A stretch of 64,000 nt of DNA from Falsochrobactrum shanghaiense (GCF_003149535.1 NZ_QGDB01000001.1:310001-374000), one strand, 5' to 3'; counted from the stretch's first letter, positions 44,137 through 54,921 are shown. A program made the numbers and translations. The notes: generated from the letters alone by a model not told the origin.

Positions 44137-45796
44137 GGCTTATCTCTCCATAAAGCGCCTGTTTGAACGGCTCCATACCGAGGCGGCGATAGGCGGCGAG
44201 GAAGGTTTCGTCCGCGCTTTCGCGCAGGCTCAGATAGGTATCGACGATGGTTTCGATAGCATCCACCACTTCTTCCGACGAAAAGCCGCGCCCGGTAATG
44301 TCACCGATGGACGAATGTTCGTCCGCTGAGCCGCCAAGCGTGATCTGGTAAAGCTCCTCGCCCTTCTTTTCGACGCCAAGAATGCCGATATGGCCGACAT
44401 GATGATGGCCGCAGGCATTGATGCAGCCGGAAATCTTGATCTTGAGATCGCCGATTTCAAGCTGCCGCTCCAGATCGCCGAAACGTTCGGAAATGCGCTG
44501 CGCCACGGGAATCGAGCGCGCATTGGCCAGCGCGCAATAATCAAGGCCGGGGCAGGCGATAATATCGGTGATGAGCCCAGCATTGGGGGTGACCAGCCCA
44601 TCCGATTCCAGCAGGTCGAATACGGCGGGCAGGTCGGCCTTGGCAACATGCGGCAAGATGAGATTCTGCTCGTGGCTGACGCGGATTTCATCGAAGGAAT
44701 AGGTTTCCGCAATATCGGCCACAAGTTCCATCTGCTCGGCGCTGGCATCGCCCGGAATGCCGCCGATGGGCTTGAGCGAAATCGTCACCATCGCATAATC
44801 GGGATGCTTGTGCGCGCTCACATTGCGCTGCATCCAGGCGGCAAAAGCGGGGTCGGATTTCTGCGTGACAGCCAGAACCTCCCAGCCTTCCGCCCGCTGC
44901 GGCAGGTCCGGCATGCGAAAATAGCTTTCGATGGCGTCGATGTCGCTTTGCGGCAGTTTCAGATCGCCATGGCGGATCTGCTCCCATTCAGCCTCGATTT
45001 CCTGCACCAAAGGCTCGATGCCGGTTTCATGCACCAATATCTTGATGCGCGCCTTGAATTTATTGTCGCGTCGGCCATGAAGATTATAGATGCGGACAAT
45101 CGCAGTGACATAGGTGAGCATATCTTCGACAGGCAGGAAATCGCGGATTTTCTTCGCCACCATCGGCGTGCGTCCCTGCCCGCCGCCAATATAGACGGCA
45201 AGACCCAGTTCGCCCGCTTCGTTCTTTTTGAGTTGCAGGCCGATGTCGTGCACCTGAATGGCCGCGCGGTCATGTTCCGCACCGACGATGGCAATCTTGA
45301 ACTTGCGCGGCAGGTAGGAAAATTCCGGATGCAGCGACGACCATTGCCGCAGGATTTCGGCATAGGGGCGCGGATCGGCCACTTCATCGGCGGCGGCACC
45401 GGCGAAATGATCGGCGGTGACATTGCGGATGCAATTGCCCGAAGTCTGGATGGCGTGCATCTCCACCTGCGCCAGTTCTTCGAGAATCTGCGGCACGTCC
45501 TTGAGCGCCGGCCAGTTGAACTGGATGTTCTGCCGCGTCGTGAAATGGCCAAAACCGCGATCATAGGTGCGCGCGATAGTGCCAAGCTTGCGCAACTGGC
45601 GGCTCGACAGCGTGCCATAGGGAATTGCCACGCGCAGCATATAGGCGTGCAATTGCAGATAAAGGCCGTTCATCAGCCGCAGGGGTTTGAACTGGTCTTC
45701 AGTCAATTCGCCCGAAAGGCGACGCTCCACCTGATCCTTGAACTGGGCGACGCGGGCAGCAACGAAATCACGGTCGAATTCATCATAGCGATACAT
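44126..45796 (-). CDS. cysI: Sulfite reductase hemoprotein
   Basis: A 556-residue nitrite/sulfite reductase. The siroheme/4Fe-4S ligands are visible: C-x5-C in ACPGLDYCALANA and CxxxC in SGCINACGHHHVGHIG. The two ferredoxin-like half-domains and an Asn-Cys motif TSGNCIRNVTADHFAG near residue 118 are also present. It reduces sulfite to sulfide, using siroheme made by the product of the upstream cysG. It lies 20 bp after the DUF2849 gene. No flavoprotein CysJ is present, so the electron donor is probably ferredoxin or another reductase. Confidence 0.95.
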   Translation of the reverse strand: MYRYDEFDRDFVAARVAQFKDQVERRLSGELTEDQFKPLRLMNGLYLQLHAYMLRVAIPYGTLSSRQLRKLGTIARTYDRGFGHFTTRQNIQFNWPALKDVPQILEELAQVEMHAIQTSGNCIRNVTADHFAGAAADEVADPRPYAEILRQWSSLHPEFSYLPRKFKIAIVGAEHDRAAIQVHDIGLQLKKNEAGELGLAVYIGGGQGRTPMVAKKIRDFLPVEDMLTYVTAIVRIYNLHGRRDNKFKARIKILVHETGIEPLVQEIEAEWEQIRHGDLKLPQSDIDAIESYFRMPDLPQRAEGWEVLAVTQKSDPAFAAWMQRNVSAHKHPDYAMVTISLKPIGGIPGDASAEQMELVADIAETYSFDEIRVSHEQNLILPHVAKADLPAVFDLLESDGLVTPNAGLITDIIACPGLDYCALANARSIPVAQRISERFGDLERQLEIGDLKIKISGCINACGHHHVGHIGILGVEKKGEELYQITLGGSADEHSSIGDITGRGFSSEEVVDAIETIVDTYLSLRESADETFLAAYRRLGMEPFKQALYGEISRAA

Positions 45797-45816
45797 AGCA
45801 AATTCCGTATTCAGGA

Positions 45817-46119
45817 TCAGGAGGCGTGCTTTAGAAGCGGCTGGCCCAGCGTGATGATGGTCGGGCCGGAAAGACGGATGCGCTCACGCAGGCGGACGGG
45901 GTAAAGCCCCTCCTCGCGCTCCTCGACATCGATGACATTCACATCCACGACGAGATTGTCTCTGGCTGCGAGCTTGCCCGCTTCCTCAAGCGCGGATGCG
46001 GCTTCAGCGTGGCGGGCGATCAGCGCACCGTCGATGGTTTCGCGCCATGCGCCATCAGCGGCAAGCCACACGGCCTGCCCGTCGATGAGCCGGTTTGCGG
46101 TGAGAACTTTTACAACCAT
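45817..46119 (-). CDS. DUF2849 protein
   Basis: A 100-residue DUF2849 protein (MVVKVLTANRLIDGQAVWLAADG ... RLSGPTIITLGQPLLKHAS). The family accompanies cysG and cysI in alphaproteobacteria and is probably a small accessory factor of sulfite reduction. GGAG is located 7 nt ahead of the ATG at 46119; the longer reading to 46218 overlaps cysG. Confidence 0.88.
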   Translation of the reverse strand: MVVKVLTANRLIDGQAVWLAADGAWRETIDGALIARHAEAASALEEAGKLAARDNLVVDVNVIDVEEREEGLYPVRLRERIRLSGPTIITLGQPLLKHAS

Positions 46120-46147
46120 ATCCAAACTCCTGCTTTCCGGGGCGCTT

Positions 46148-47575
46148 TCAGGCTGCAACGGGGACCGGTTTTGCGACCAGCGCTTCCGCCTTGTCGATGG
46201 CAGCGCCCGCGACCGCATCGCCGATGATGACCATGACGGGACCGGACAATTCGTCCCGCTCTTCGAGTTGGGGCAAATCCTTCAACGTGCCATGGAACAG
46301 GCGCTTGTCCTTGCGGCTCGCATTTTCGATCACGGCAACCGCCGTATCCTCATGCAGCCCCGCCGAAATCAGCCGTTCCGCAACGCAAGCGGCAACGGAA
46401 GCACCCATATAGACGGCGATGGTTGCGCCGGAGACAGCAAGCTTCGCCCAGCCGGGCAGCACATCGCCCGCCATATCGTGACCGGTGGTGAAGACCAGCG
46501 ACGACGCCACGCCGCGCAGCGTCAGCGGCAATTCCATGTCGGCTGCGGCAGCAAAGGCCGACGTAATGCCGGGCACGACCTCGAAGCCGATATTTGCTGC
46601 ACGCAGAGCCGCCATTTCCTCGCCCGCACGGCCAAAGACCAGCGGATCACCGGATTTCAACCGCACCACGCGCTTGCCTTCCTGTCCGAGCCGCACCAGA
46701 AGCTGGTTGATCTCATTCTGGCTTTTGGAGTGGCAGCCCTTGCGCTTGCCGACCGCAAGGCGCTCCGCATCGCGACGTCCCATGGCAATTATGCCTTCCG
46801 GCACCAGCGCATCGTGCACGATCACATCCGCTTCCATCAGCACGCGATGGGCGCGCAGGGTAAGCAGATCTTCCGCGCCCGGACCGGCACCAACCAGCCA
46901 GACATAGCCGGATGTCTCCTGCTTTTGCCCGATGAGTTCATTGACGGCGCTTGCAGCGGCTTCACGATCGCCGCTCTCGATGGCGCGCGCGACGGGACCC
47001 GAAAGAAAGCTGCGCCAGAAATTACGGCGCGCCAATCCCTTCGGCACAAGGCGTTCGACGCGCGGGCGCAAGCTTTGCGCGAAATCCGCCAGATCGCCCA
47101 GACGGGGAGAAAAAGCCGCTTCGATTTTCTCGCGCACCATCTGCGTGAGAACGGGTGCTGATCCTTCCGAACCGATGGCAATGGCAACCGGCGCGCGATT
47201 GACGATTGCCGGCGTCAGAAAATCGCAAAGCGCGGGGCGGTCCACCACATTGACCGGGATTTTCTTCTCCCTTGCACTGTCAGCAATGGCGCGATCCTGC
47301 GCCTCATCGCCGGTGGCGACAAAAACCAGCTTTGCTCCATCCAGATGTTCGGGCGCAAAAGGAAGAGCGATATGTTCCGCGCCTTGAACGGCGATGAAAT
47401 CGCCAAGGTGAGGCTCCACATTCTGCGCGACGATACGCAGCCGGGCCGAAGTCTGGGCGACAAGCCGCGCCTTGTTCAGCGCTTCCTCACCGCCACCAAC
47501 AATAGCAACCACTTCTTCCGACACACGGAAGAAGGCAGGAAAATCAGCCAGAAGACGTTGGGGTGCGAAAACCAC
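46148..47575 (-). CDS. cysG: Siroheme synthase
   Basis: A 475-residue trifunctional CysG. The N-terminal precorrin-2 dehydrogenase/ferrochelatase has AIVGGGEEALNKARLVAQTSAR near residue 24 and the Rossmann fold. The C-terminal uroporphyrinogen III methyltransferase has VWLVGAGPGAEDLLTLRAHRVL near 222 and VRLKSGDPLVFGRAGEE near 300. It makes the siroheme cofactor of CysI. First gene of cysG-DUF2849-cysI-cysH-DUF934. Confidence 0.95.
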   Translation of the reverse strand: MVFAPQRLLADFPAFFRVSEEVVAIVGGGEEALNKARLVAQTSARLRIVAQNVEPHLGDFIAVQGAEHIALPFAPEHLDGAKLVFVATGDEAQDRAIADSAREKKIPVNVVDRPALCDFLTPAIVNRAPVAIAIGSEGSAPVLTQMVREKIEAAFSPRLGDLADFAQSLRPRVERLVPKGLARRNFWRSFLSGPVARAIESGDREAAASAVNELIGQKQETSGYVWLVGAGPGAEDLLTLRAHRVLMEADVIVHDALVPEGIIAMGRRDAERLAVGKRKGCHSKSQNEINQLLVRLGQEGKRVVRLKSGDPLVFGRAGEEMAALRAANIGFEVVPGITSAFAAAADMELPLTLRGVASSLVFTTGHDMAGDVLPGWAKLAVSGATIAVYMGASVAACVAERLISAGLHEDTAVAVIENASRKDKRLFHGTLKDLPQLEERDELSGPVMVIIGDAVAGAAIDKAEALVAKPVPVAA

Positions 47576-47698
47576 GGCACTATCCTTTTTCAGATAGCGC
47601 CATTATTCCGTGCGTTGAGCAAATTTATAAGAAACGGGCTTGCGCGGGGCCAGCGCGCCGCGCATCGCTTTTTCGCGCAAAGAGGATTTGCAGGATTT

Positions 47699-48073
47699 TC
47701 ATTCCCCGGCAGTGAAGAAGGCCGGGACGTGCCTTGGCCAGCGGCGTGGAAGCACGGCTACCAGATCAAAACGCAGCGACAGGCAGGCATGATCGGGCTG
47801 GCGTTGCAGCCACAGATCGGCTGCGGCCTCAATCCGGCGCATGGCTTGCGGCGTGACGGCAAGATGCGCGGCCTCAAGGCTGGCACGCGCCTTCACCTCG
47901 ACGATGAGCACCAGATTGCCCCGACGCGCAATCAGGTCGATTTCGCCAAGCCGCGTGCGATAGCGCCGCGCGACGATGTGAAAACCCTTGAGCATGAGCG
48001 CGAGAGCGGCAAGACGTTCGGCGCTGTGTCCGCGAAAGAAGGCCATGCGCCTTTTTTCGCGAAGCGCCGTCAT
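47699..48073 (-). CDS. yraN: YraN (UPF0102) family protein
   Basis: A 124-residue protein with the restriction-endonuclease-like core of UPF0102: [21 protein letters not shown] (about 43-63), with the acidic and Lys residues of a PD-(D/E)xK fold. Role in the cell unresolved. It overlaps rsmI by 4 bp (ATGA), a common pairing. Confidence 0.9.
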   Translation of the reverse strand: MTALREKRRMAFFRGHSAERLAALALMLKGFHIVARRYRTRLGEIDLIARRGNLVLIVEVKARASLEAAHLAVTPQAMRRIEAAADLWLQRQPDHACLSLRFDLVAVLPRRWPRHVPAFFTAGE

Positions 48074-48981
48074 TCGTTTCCGGCCTTCAACTGCATCAGG
48101 CGCTGATAAAGCACGGATTTCTGTCCGCCGGTCATACGCGCCGCTTCGCCCGCAGCCTTGGATGGCGGCAGTTCCTGCGCCAGCGACAAAAGCAGCCTGT
48201 CGATGTCTTCCGCGCTTTGCGGTATTGCTTCGCTTAAAGGCGGGCCAACCAGCAGCACGACCTCGCCGCGAATGCGATCTTCACCATCAAATTGACGCGC
48301 CAGTTCGCCCAGAGGGGCGGTGACAATCGTCTCATAGGCTTTGGTCAGTTCGCGACAGAGCGCGCCTTCGCGGTCCTCACCAAATACTTCGACCATATCG
48401 GAAAGCGTTGCCGCCGCGCGATTGGGCGATTCATAGAAAACCAGCGTCGCATCGATGGGTTTGAGGCTTTCGAGCTTCGAGCGTTTCTGGCCGTGTTTTA
48501 CGGGCAGAAAGCCGCAGAACATGAAAGCGTCCGTCGGAAGGCCGCAAGCCGCAAGCGCTGCAAGAACCGCCGACGCACCCGGAACCGGCACCACGCGAAT
48601 GCCTGCCTCGCGCGCTTCGCCGACGAGCCGAAAGCCCGGATCAGAAACCAGCGGCGTTCCGGCATCTGAAACCAGCGCCACGCTTTTTCCCTGCGAAAGA
48701 GCGGCAATCAGCTTCGGGCCAGCCTCCGCCGCATTATGCTCGTGATAGCTGACAGGACGGCGTGAAATAGCGTAACGATCGAGCAAAACGCGGGTGACAC
48801 GCGTATCTTCGCAAGCCAGAATATCGGCGCTCGCCAGCGTCTCGATCCCGCGCAGGGTCATGTCGCCAAGATTGCCGATAGGGGTCGAGACGATATAGAG
48901 TGCGGGTTCCAGCGGGCGCGCGCGCATCGGCGCACCGCCCAGCACATATTCGCGTTTCGCCTCGTCGGTAAAATCCGTCAT
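48070..48981 (-). CDS. rsmI: 16S rRNA 2'-O-methyltransferase (C1402)
   Basis: A 303-residue tetrapyrrole-methylase-fold RNA methyltransferase. Landmarks are [20 protein letters not shown] (about 28-47), [27 protein letters not shown] and [20 protein letters not shown]. It modifies C1402 of 16S rRNA. It lies between hemW and yraN on the minus strand, 8 bp after hemW. Confidence 0.96.
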   Translation of the reverse strand: MTDFTDEAKREYVLGGAPMRARPLEPALYIVSTPIGNLGDMTLRGIETLASADILACEDTRVTRVLLDRYAISRRPVSYHEHNAAEAGPKLIAALSQGKSVALVSDAGTPLVSDPGFRLVGEAREAGIRVVPVPGASAVLAALAACGLPTDAFMFCGFLPVKHGQKRSKLESLKPIDATLVFYESPNRAAATLSDMVEVFGEDREGALCRELTKAYETIVTAPLGELARQFDGEDRIRGEVVLLVGPPLSEAIPQSAEDIDRLLLSLAQELPPSKAAGEAARMTGGQKSVLYQRLMQLKAGNE

Positions 48982-48989
48982 GGGCGCTC

Positions 48990-50198
48990 CTATGCCGCCA
49001 GATCGGCGACAAGTGCATCGAGCACCAGCGCGCCTTCCGGCGTCGCACGGATGAAGCTTCCATCCATCGGCTCGATCATGCCTGCGGCAATCAATCGGGC
49101 AAGCCGGGTCTCCTCGACCGCATGGCCGGTCAGGCGGCGATAGCGTTCAAGATCGATGCCCTCGCGCAGCCGCAGGCCCATCATCAAAAATTCGTCGCCC
49201 TGCTGCCCGCCATCGAGATATTCTTCCTCGATAATGCCATGCCCGTGCCGCTCGACCTTTTCCACCCATGTTTCCGGGTGTTTTTCGGTAATCGTCACCG
49301 TGCGCACGCCATTTTCGATAAAACGGCCATGCGCTCCGGGACCGATGCCGACATATTGGCCATAGCGCCAATAGACCAGATTGTGCTGCGATTCGCGCCC
49401 CGGCACGGCATGATTGGAAATCTCATAGGCGGGAAGGCCGTGCGCCAGCGTCACCTTCTGCGTTTCCTCGTAAAGTGCCGCTGCGTGATCGGGGTCCGGC
49501 GTGACGAGCTTGCCCGCCTTCCACAGATTGTAGAATTGTGTGCCTTCCTCGATGGTGAGCTGGTAAAGCGAGAGATGATCTGCGGCAAGGCCGATGGCTT
49601 CTTTGAGTTCCTCGCGCCATGCCTCGATGGTCTGGTCGGGCCGGGCATAGATCAGATCGAAGGAAAGACGCGGGAAAATCTCACGCGCCAGACGGATCGC
49701 CGCCCTGGCTTCCTCGACCGAATGCATGCGGCCAAGCCTGCGCAGATCGGGATCGTTCAATGCCTGAATGCCCAGCGACACGCGATTGACGCCCGCCGCG
49801 CGATAGCCGCGAAAGCGGTCCGCTTCCACGCTGGTCGGATTGGCTTCGAGTGACACTTCTATATTCGCCGCCACCGACCAGTGCGCCGCAATGCCGTCAA
49901 GCAAGGCGCCGACGGTTTCGGGCAGCATCAGCGAAGGCGTGCCGCCGCCCAAAAATATGCTGGTGACGGTGCGCGGGCCGGTGCGTGCACGCAAGGTTTC
50001 CATTTCGCGATTGAAGGCGCGCGCAAAGCGCTGCTGATCCACCGGCTGGTGGCGGACATGGCTGTTGAAATCGCAATAGGGGCATTTGGCCAGACAGAAC
50101 GGCCAATGCACATAAACACCAAAGGCGGTTTCCCCGTCCGCGCGTGCGATCGGCAGAATGTCGGCTGTCTTGCCGGTTGGGGAAAAATGCCTGTTCAT
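48990..50198 (-). CDS. hemW: HemW-type radical SAM protein
   Basis: A 402-residue radical SAM enzyme with [14 protein letters not shown] (CxxxCxxC, about 34-47), GGGTPSLM near 88, and the C-terminal HemN domain. The family was long called oxygen-independent coproporphyrinogen III oxidase, but members with a single Cys triad and no CPO tail act as haem chaperones. The start overlaps the rdgB stop (ATGA). Confidence 0.93.
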   Translation of the reverse strand: MNRHFSPTGKTADILPIARADGETAFGVYVHWPFCLAKCPYCDFNSHVRHQPVDQQRFARAFNREMETLRARTGPRTVTSIFLGGGTPSLMLPETVGALLDGIAAHWSVAANIEVSLEANPTSVEADRFRGYRAAGVNRVSLGIQALNDPDLRRLGRMHSVEEARAAIRLAREIFPRLSFDLIYARPDQTIEAWREELKEAIGLAADHLSLYQLTIEEGTQFYNLWKAGKLVTPDPDHAAALYEETQKVTLAHGLPAYEISNHAVPGRESQHNLVYWRYGQYVGIGPGAHGRFIENGVRTVTITEKHPETWVEKVERHGHGIIEEEYLDGGQQGDEFLMMGLRLREGIDLERYRRLTGHAVEETRLARLIAAGMIEPMDGSFIRATPEGALVLDALVADLAA

Positions 50199-50857
50199 AT
50201 AGCCGCGTCCGAAACCGTGCCGAGGGTCTTTTCGGCAAAAAGTTTGAAGGCGCGAGCACGGTGTGAAAGTGCTGAAGCATCGCCCGGTTTCCAGCCGTGC
50301 TTTTCATCGGCTTCCATTTCGCCAAAAGTCTTTTCATAGCCATCGGGCAGAAATACCGGGTCGTAACCGAAGCCCTTATCGCCGCGCGGCGGCCAGACCA
50401 GCGTACCCTCGACCTCGCCACGATAATATTGCGCCTCGCCATCCGGCCAGGCAAGGCAGATGACGGAGACGAAACGCGCCTTGCGCTTTTCAGGCGTGGT
50501 TGCGCCCTTTTCCTGCAACAAATCTTCGACCTTTTGCATCGCCATGGCGAAATCGCGCGTGCCATCGGCCTTTTGCGCCCAATCGGCGGTATAGACGCCC
50601 GGCGCGCCATCCAGCGCATCGATCATGATGCCCGAATCGTCCGAAAGCGCAGGCAGGCCCGTGGCTTCAGCCGCCGCGAAAGCCTTGATATAGGCGTTTT
50701 CCTCGAAGGTTGTTCCGGTTTCATCCGGCTCGGGCAGGCCAAGCGCTGCAACCGAGCTGACTTCAAAGCCGAAAGGGCCAAGCAACCCGTCAAATTCGCG
50801 CAGCTTGCCTGCATTATGCGAGGCAACGATCAGCTTGCCTTTTTCCAGAGCTTTCAT
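50195..50857 (-). CDS. rdgB: Non-canonical purine NTP pyrophosphatase
   Basis: A 220-residue Ham1/RdgB. It begins [14 protein letters not shown] near residue 9, has [28 protein letters not shown] near 50, and [11 protein letters not shown] near 166. It removes dITP/XTP from the nucleotide pool. It lies upstream of and overlaps hemW. Confidence 0.96.
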   Translation of the reverse strand: MKALEKGKLIVASHNAGKLREFDGLLGPFGFEVSSVAALGLPEPDETGTTFEENAYIKAFAAAEATGLPALSDDSGIMIDALDGAPGVYTADWAQKADGTRDFAMAMQKVEDLLQEKGATTPEKRKARFVSVICLAWPDGEAQYYRGEVEGTLVWPPRGDKGFGYDPVFLPDGYEKTFGEMEADEKHGWKPGDASALSHRARAFKLFAEKTLGTVSDAAI

Positions 50858-50877
50858 ATCAGGTCCATACTTTCATC

Positions 50878-50922
50878 GCATTATCCGGACGCAAAACCGC
50901 TGCGCACTTTTGCTGGAAATGC
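50878..50922. repeat. 45-bp palindromic repeat, copy 2
   Basis: It fills most of the 66-bp gap between rdgB and the glyoxalase-fold gene. It has ends GCATT/AATGC and an inner CGCAAAA / TTTTGC dyad. In the same register as copy 1 it keeps GCAT, AAACCG (positions 17-22), CACTTT (28-33), ATGC (42-45) and the trailing TTTA, while dyad arms vary in compensating fashion. Confidence 0.72.
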
Positions 50923-50923
50923 T

Positions 50924-51328
50924 TTAATCCCATAATTTTGGTTCAGCAATTTCCAGTGAATTGCCAAAAGGATCGCGGAAATAAATCGAACGTGCGCCAT
51001 TGGGCCATTCAAAATCCGATTCAATCGCAACGCCGTGCTTTTCCAGATGGCCGACCCAGCTATCAATCTCATCGCGTTCTGCCGCAAAACATACATGGCC
51101 CGGCCCGCTTGTGCCATGGGGCGGCACAGGCAGCGATCCGGGCGCGGGCGCTTTAAGCGTTTCCTCCGCCTTGAAGAGAAGCAATATGCCCTCGCCGCAA
51201 CGAAAGAACGCATTGCGCCCACTCACCTTGCCCACCGGCTCGAGGCCCATGACATCGCGATAGAAGGCAATCGCCTGCGCAACATCACGGACATAAAGCG
51301 CGGTTTCAAGAATACGGGCTGCGCGCAT
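50924..51328 (-). CDS. Glyoxalase/bleomycin-resistance/dioxygenase (VOC) protein
   Basis: A 134-residue VOC-fold protein: ETALYVRDVAQAIAFYRDVMGLEPVG at the N-terminus, GPGHVCFAAERDEIDSW (His), and the C-terminal SIYFRDPFGNSLEIAEP with the metal-binding Glu. Substrate unknown. GAGAAGG precedes the ATG at 51328; a longer reading overlaps rph. Confidence 0.9.
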   Translation of the reverse strand: MRAARILETALYVRDVAQAIAFYRDVMGLEPVGKVSGRNAFFRCGEGILLLFKAEETLKAPAPGSLPVPPHGTSGPGHVCFAAERDEIDSWVGHLEKHGVAIESDFEWPNGARSIYFRDPFGNSLEIAEPKLWD

Positions 51329-51365
51329 GGTTCGGGCCTTCTCAATATGGAGAAGCCCCTGTCTA

Positions 51366-52082
51366 TCAGGCAATCGCCATCTTCTGCAAGGACACCAGAC
51401 GGTCGATACCGCCGCGCGCAAGGCGCATCAGCGCAGAAAACTCATCTTCCGAGAAAGGCTCCCCTTCCGCTGTTCCCTGAATTTCGACGATGCCGCCCTT
51501 GCCGGTCATGACGAAATTGCTGTCGGTCTGCGCAGCCGAATCTTCGACATAATCGAGATCGAGCACCGGCGCGCCTTCATAAATGCCGCAGGAAATGGCG
51601 GCAATATGATCCTTGAGCACTTTTTCAAAGCGCACCATCTGGCGCGCTTCCATCCAGCGCAGGCAATCATGCAGCGCGACCCAGCCGCCGGTGATCGCCG
51701 CCGTGCGCGTGCCGCCATCAGCCTGTATGACATCGCAATCAACCGTGATCTGGAACTCGCCCAATGCCTGCAAATCGACCACCGCCCGCAGCGAACGACC
51801 GATCAGGCGCTGGATTTCCTGTGTGCGTCCGCCTTGCTTGCCTGCCGCAGCCTCGCGGCGCATGCGGTCGCCGGTCGAGCGCGGCAGCATGCCGTATTCC
51901 GCCGTGACCCAGCCCTTGCCGCTGTTGCGCATCCAGCCCGGCACTTTTTCCTCAAGGCTCGCCGTGCACAGCACATGCGTGTCACCGAACTTGACGAGGC
52001 ACGATCCTTCCGCATGTTTGGAGACGCCGCGCTCAAACGAGACGGCGCGCATTTCGTCAGCAGCACGCTTGGATGGACGCAT
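51366..52082 (-). CDS. rph: Ribonuclease PH
   Basis: A 238-residue phosphorolytic 3'-5' exoribonuclease for tRNA maturation: [41 protein letters not shown] split over the N-terminus, [14 protein letters not shown] near 56, and [14 protein letters not shown] near 125. First gene of the minus-strand housekeeping run, divergent from hrcA. Confidence 0.97.
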   Translation of the reverse strand: MRPSKRAADEMRAVSFERGVSKHAEGSCLVKFGDTHVLCTASLEEKVPGWMRNSGKGWVTAEYGMLPRSTGDRMRREAAAGKQGGRTQEIQRLIGRSLRAVVDLQALGEFQITVDCDVIQADGGTRTAAITGGWVALHDCLRWMEARQMVRFEKVLKDHIAAISCGIYEGAPVLDLDYVEDSAAQTDSNFVMTGKGGIVEIQGTAEGEPFSEDEFSALMRLARGGIDRLVSLQKMAIA

Positions 52083-52202
52083 GATAATTCCTCAATTTCT
52101 GCAATTCAATTTTCGATGCGGCTTTTTAGGCTGGCTGGCGCAAAATAGAAAGGAAATTCACCCCTAAGCGGCAAGATGAACGGCAATGCAGGTGTTAAGC
52201 CT

Positions 52203-52230
52203 TTGACGGCCCGGCCTGTAACCTTATATT
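52203..52230 (+). promoter_or_regulatory. Probable promoter of hrcA
   Basis: TTGACG (52203-52208) and TATATT (52225-52230) with a 16-bp spacer lie 36 bp ahead of the hrcA ATG. Fit to a housekeeping sigma promoter is good. No CIRCE element is visible in the 183-bp gap. Confidence 0.5.
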
Positions 52231-52265
52231 TATGGTTGGAAATCAGAGAGTTTACAGACCGAACC

Positions 52266-53336
52266 ATGATCAAATCGCCGGAACACCAATTGCTCAGTTC
52301 ACTCGATCAAAGATCGCGCGATATTTTCCGGCTGATCGTCGACAGCTACCTCAATGATGGTGATCCTCTCGGCTCGCGCAATCTGTCGCGGCTTTTGCCG
52401 CAGAGCCTGTCGCCGGCCACCATCCGCAATGTGATGAGCGATCTGGAGCAGCTGGGCCTTATTTATGCGCCGCATATTTCGGCAGGCCGCCTGCCGACCC
52501 AGATCGGCCTGCGTTTCTTTGTCGATGCTTTTCTGGAGGTGGGCGATCTGCCGCCCGACGAACGTTCGTCCATCGAAGCGCAGGTCATGGCGGCGGGCAG
52601 CTCCAATTCCGTGGAAAGCGTGCTGACCGAGGCCAGTCAGGTGCTGTCGGGCCTGTCGCGCGGGGCGGGGCTGGTCCTTGCCACCAAGGCGGAAGGCGCC
52701 CTGAAGCACATCGAATTCGTGCGCCTTGAGCCAAAGCGGGCACTGGCGGTTCTGGTGATGCAGAATGGCGAGGTGGAAAACCGCGTCATCAATCTGCCAG
52801 CGGGCATTTCCACATCGCAACTGATCGAGGCGTCGAATTTCCTCAATGCGCATATTCACGGGCATACGCTGTCGGAAGCACGATCCGAGCTTTCCCGGCT
52901 TTCCGAGGAGACGCGGCAGGAGCTTGACCAGCTATCGCAGGAACTGGTGGCGCAGGGGCTTGCCGTGTGGAGCGGTGCGGGTACGGACCAGCCCGCACGG
53001 CTGATCGTGCGCGGGCGCGCCAATCTGCTCGAAAACATCCATGCGCAGGAAGACATAGAACGGTTGCGCCACCTGTTCGACGATCTGGAAACCAAGGACG
53101 GCATGATCCAGCTTCTCGATCTGGCGGAAGCGGGTTCGGGCGTGCGCATCTTCATCGGTTCGGAGAACAAGCTGTTTTCGCTGTCGGGGTCTTCCCTCGT
53201 CGTTGCGCCCTATCGCGATTCCGAACAGCGCGTCGTCGGCGCGCTTGGCGTGATCGGCCCCACCCGGCTCAATTATGCCCGTATCGTCCCGATGGTCGAT
53301 TACACCGCCCAGATCGTGTCACGCCTGCTGCGCTAA
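52266..53336 (+). CDS. hrcA: Heat-inducible transcription repressor
   Basis: A 356-residue HrcA. N-terminal HTH with [34 protein letters not shown] (about 36-69), then [18 protein letters not shown], and C-terminal [24 protein letters not shown]. It represses chaperone operons via CIRCE. The start at 52266 ([10 protein letters not shown]) is chosen from family length; an ORF extension to 52176 runs through the promoter. Followed by grpE, the conserved arrangement. Confidence 0.96.
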   Translation: MIKSPEHQLLSSLDQRSRDIFRLIVDSYLNDGDPLGSRNLSRLLPQSLSPATIRNVMSDLEQLGLIYAPHISAGRLPTQIGLRFFVDAFLEVGDLPPDERSSIEAQVMAAGSSNSVESVLTEASQVLSGLSRGAGLVLATKAEGALKHIEFVRLEPKRALAVLVMQNGEVENRVINLPAGISTSQLIEASNFLNAHIHGHTLSEARSELSRLSEETRQELDQLSQELVAQGLAVWSGAGTDQPARLIVRGRANLLENIHAQEDIERLRHLFDDLETKDGMIQLLDLAEAGSGVRIFIGSENKLFSLSGSSLVVAPYRDSEQRVVGALGVIGPTRLNYARIVPMVDYTAQIVSRLLR

Positions 53337-53432
53337 ACGGGGCAGACTTGCCAGGCAGGGGAAAATAGACCTTGATTTTGGCGGCGCGAAACTCAATATC
53401 CCGCTCAATGACATTCAAGACGGAAGAGCATT

Positions 53433-54128
53433 ATGGCTGACGAAAAAAATACGACCGAAAACCCCGATCTTGAGCAGCGCGACATCAACAATCCCCGTGA
53501 TCGTGAAGCTCTCAAGCGGGCGGCAGACGATTTTCTCAAAAGCCGCAAGGCGGAAGCGCGCGCGGAGGCTGCGGAAGACGAGGCAGAAGCGGCTGACGAC
53601 AGCGCGGATGCGCTGGCAGCGCTTGAAGCGGAAAATGCCGGTCTGCGCGATCAGATGCTGCGCATGGCAGCGGATATGGAAAACCTGCGCAAGCGCACGC
53701 AGCGCGACGTGCAGGATGCGCGCAGCTATGCGGTGACGAACTTTGCCCGCGACATGCTTTCGGTTTCCGACAATCTTAGCCGTGCGCTTCAAGCTATTCC
53801 GGCGGACGCCAGAGAGACCGATGCCAACCTGAATTCGCTTGCCGAAGGCGTCGAGATGACCGAGCGCGTCATGTTGCAGACATTGGAACGCCATGGCGTG
53901 GTCAAGCTCGATCCCGAAGGGGGGAAGTTCGACCCCAATTTCCATCAGGCCATGTTCGAGGTTCCCAATCCTGACCTGCCGAACAATACGGTCGTACAGG
54001 TGGTGCAGGCAGGCTACGCCATTGGCGAGCGTGTTTTGCGCCCCGCAATGGTCGGCGTTTCAAAGGGCGGGCCCAAGGCGAGCGCGGACAATGGCGCTGC
54101 CGCTGCGCAAAGCGAAGGCGACGCCTGA
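53433..54128 (+). CDS. grpE: Nucleotide exchange factor GrpE
   Basis: A 231-residue GrpE. A charged N-terminal half with a long coiled coil (about 35-95, rich in Ala/Glu), then [33 protein letters not shown] and the C-terminal head with [38 protein letters not shown]. It releases ADP from DnaK. It lies 96 bp after hrcA and is followed by a strong terminator. Confidence 0.97.
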   Translation: MADEKNTTENPDLEQRDINNPRDREALKRAADDFLKSRKAEARAEAAEDEAEAADDSADALAALEAENAGLRDQMLRMAADMENLRKRTQRDVQDARSYAVTNFARDMLSVSDNLSRALQAIPADARETDANLNSLAEGVEMTERVMLQTLERHGVVKLDPEGGKFDPNFHQAMFEVPNPDLPNNTVVQVVQAGYAIGERVLRPAMVGVSKGGPKASADNGAAAAQSEGDA

Positions 54129-54158
54129 TCGCAGGGCCGCATTGATAGCAGCACAGGA

Positions 54159-54185
54159 AAGCGGCGGGAAACCCGCCGCTTTTTG
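54159..54185 (+). terminator. Terminator of hrcA-grpE
   Basis: Perfect 10-bp stem AAGCGGCGGG / CCCGCCGCTT (54159-54168 and 54172-54181), AAA loop, followed by TTT, 30 bp after the grpE stop. Confidence 0.9.
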
Positions 54186-54258
54186 CATCTGCGATGGAAT
54201 TATCATTGCGCTCATGCGACTTCCGGTCAAAACTCCTCGCAAATCAGGAGGCCGAAAC

Positions 54259-54921
54259 ATGACGCTGATAGATCTGGCTAATTATGCGGGGGTTGTCGTT
54301 TTCGGCGCCACCGGCGCGCTTGCCGCCTCGCGCCGCCAGCTCGACATTATCGGCTTCATCTTCCTTGCCAATATTACCGGCATCGGCGGCGGCACGCTGC
54401 GCGATCTGGTTCTGGGCGACAGTCCCGTTTTCTGGGTCCGCGAACCGCTTTTCCTGCTCGCCGGAACGGTTCCCGCGATCATTGTCTATTTCACCGCCCA
54501 TATGGTCGAATCACGCTATCGCCTCCTGCTCTGGTTCGATGCCATGGGCATGGCCGCCTATTCGGTCATGGGAGCCGCCAAGGGGCTTGCATTCGGCTTC
54601 AGCCCGGCGGTCGCGATCGTCACCGGCATTTTCACGGCCACGCTTGGGGGCATATTGCGCGACATGGTGGCGGGTGAGCCATCGGTGCTCATGCGCCGGG
54701 AAATCTATGTGACAGCCGCGCTTGCAGGCGCCAGCCTTTATGTGGGCCTCGTTTATCTTGGCATGGATTCCGCATTCTCGGCACTATTGGCAGCGCTGAG
54801 CGCCTTCATCATACGCGGCGGCGCGATTCAATTCGGCTGGAAACTACCGGTCTACAGGACCAATCCCGGCCGCACCGAAGGCGAACTCAGGCGCGACCGG
54901 ATCGTCAGACCCGACGAATAA
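54259..54921 (+). CDS. TRIC-type (UPF0126/YadS) membrane protein
   Basis: A 220-residue inner-membrane protein with about seven hydrophobic segments and two repeated glycine motifs, GIGGGTLRDLVLG (about 40-52) and LGGILRDMVAG (about 130-140). This internal duplication is characteristic of the trimeric intracellular cation channel family. AGGAGG at 54246-54251 fixes the ATG at 54259; a longer frame overlaps grpE. Likely a cation or glycine-linked channel, not settled. Confidence 0.92.
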   Translation: MTLIDLANYAGVVVFGATGALAASRRQLDIIGFIFLANITGIGGGTLRDLVLGDSPVFWVREPLFLLAGTVPAIIVYFTAHMVESRYRLLLWFDAMGMAAYSVMGAAKGLAFGFSPAVAIVTGIFTATLGGILRDMVAGEPSVLMRREIYVTAALAGASLYVGLVYLGMDSAFSALLAALSAFIIRGGAIQFGWKLPVYRTNPGRTEGELRRDRIVRPDE

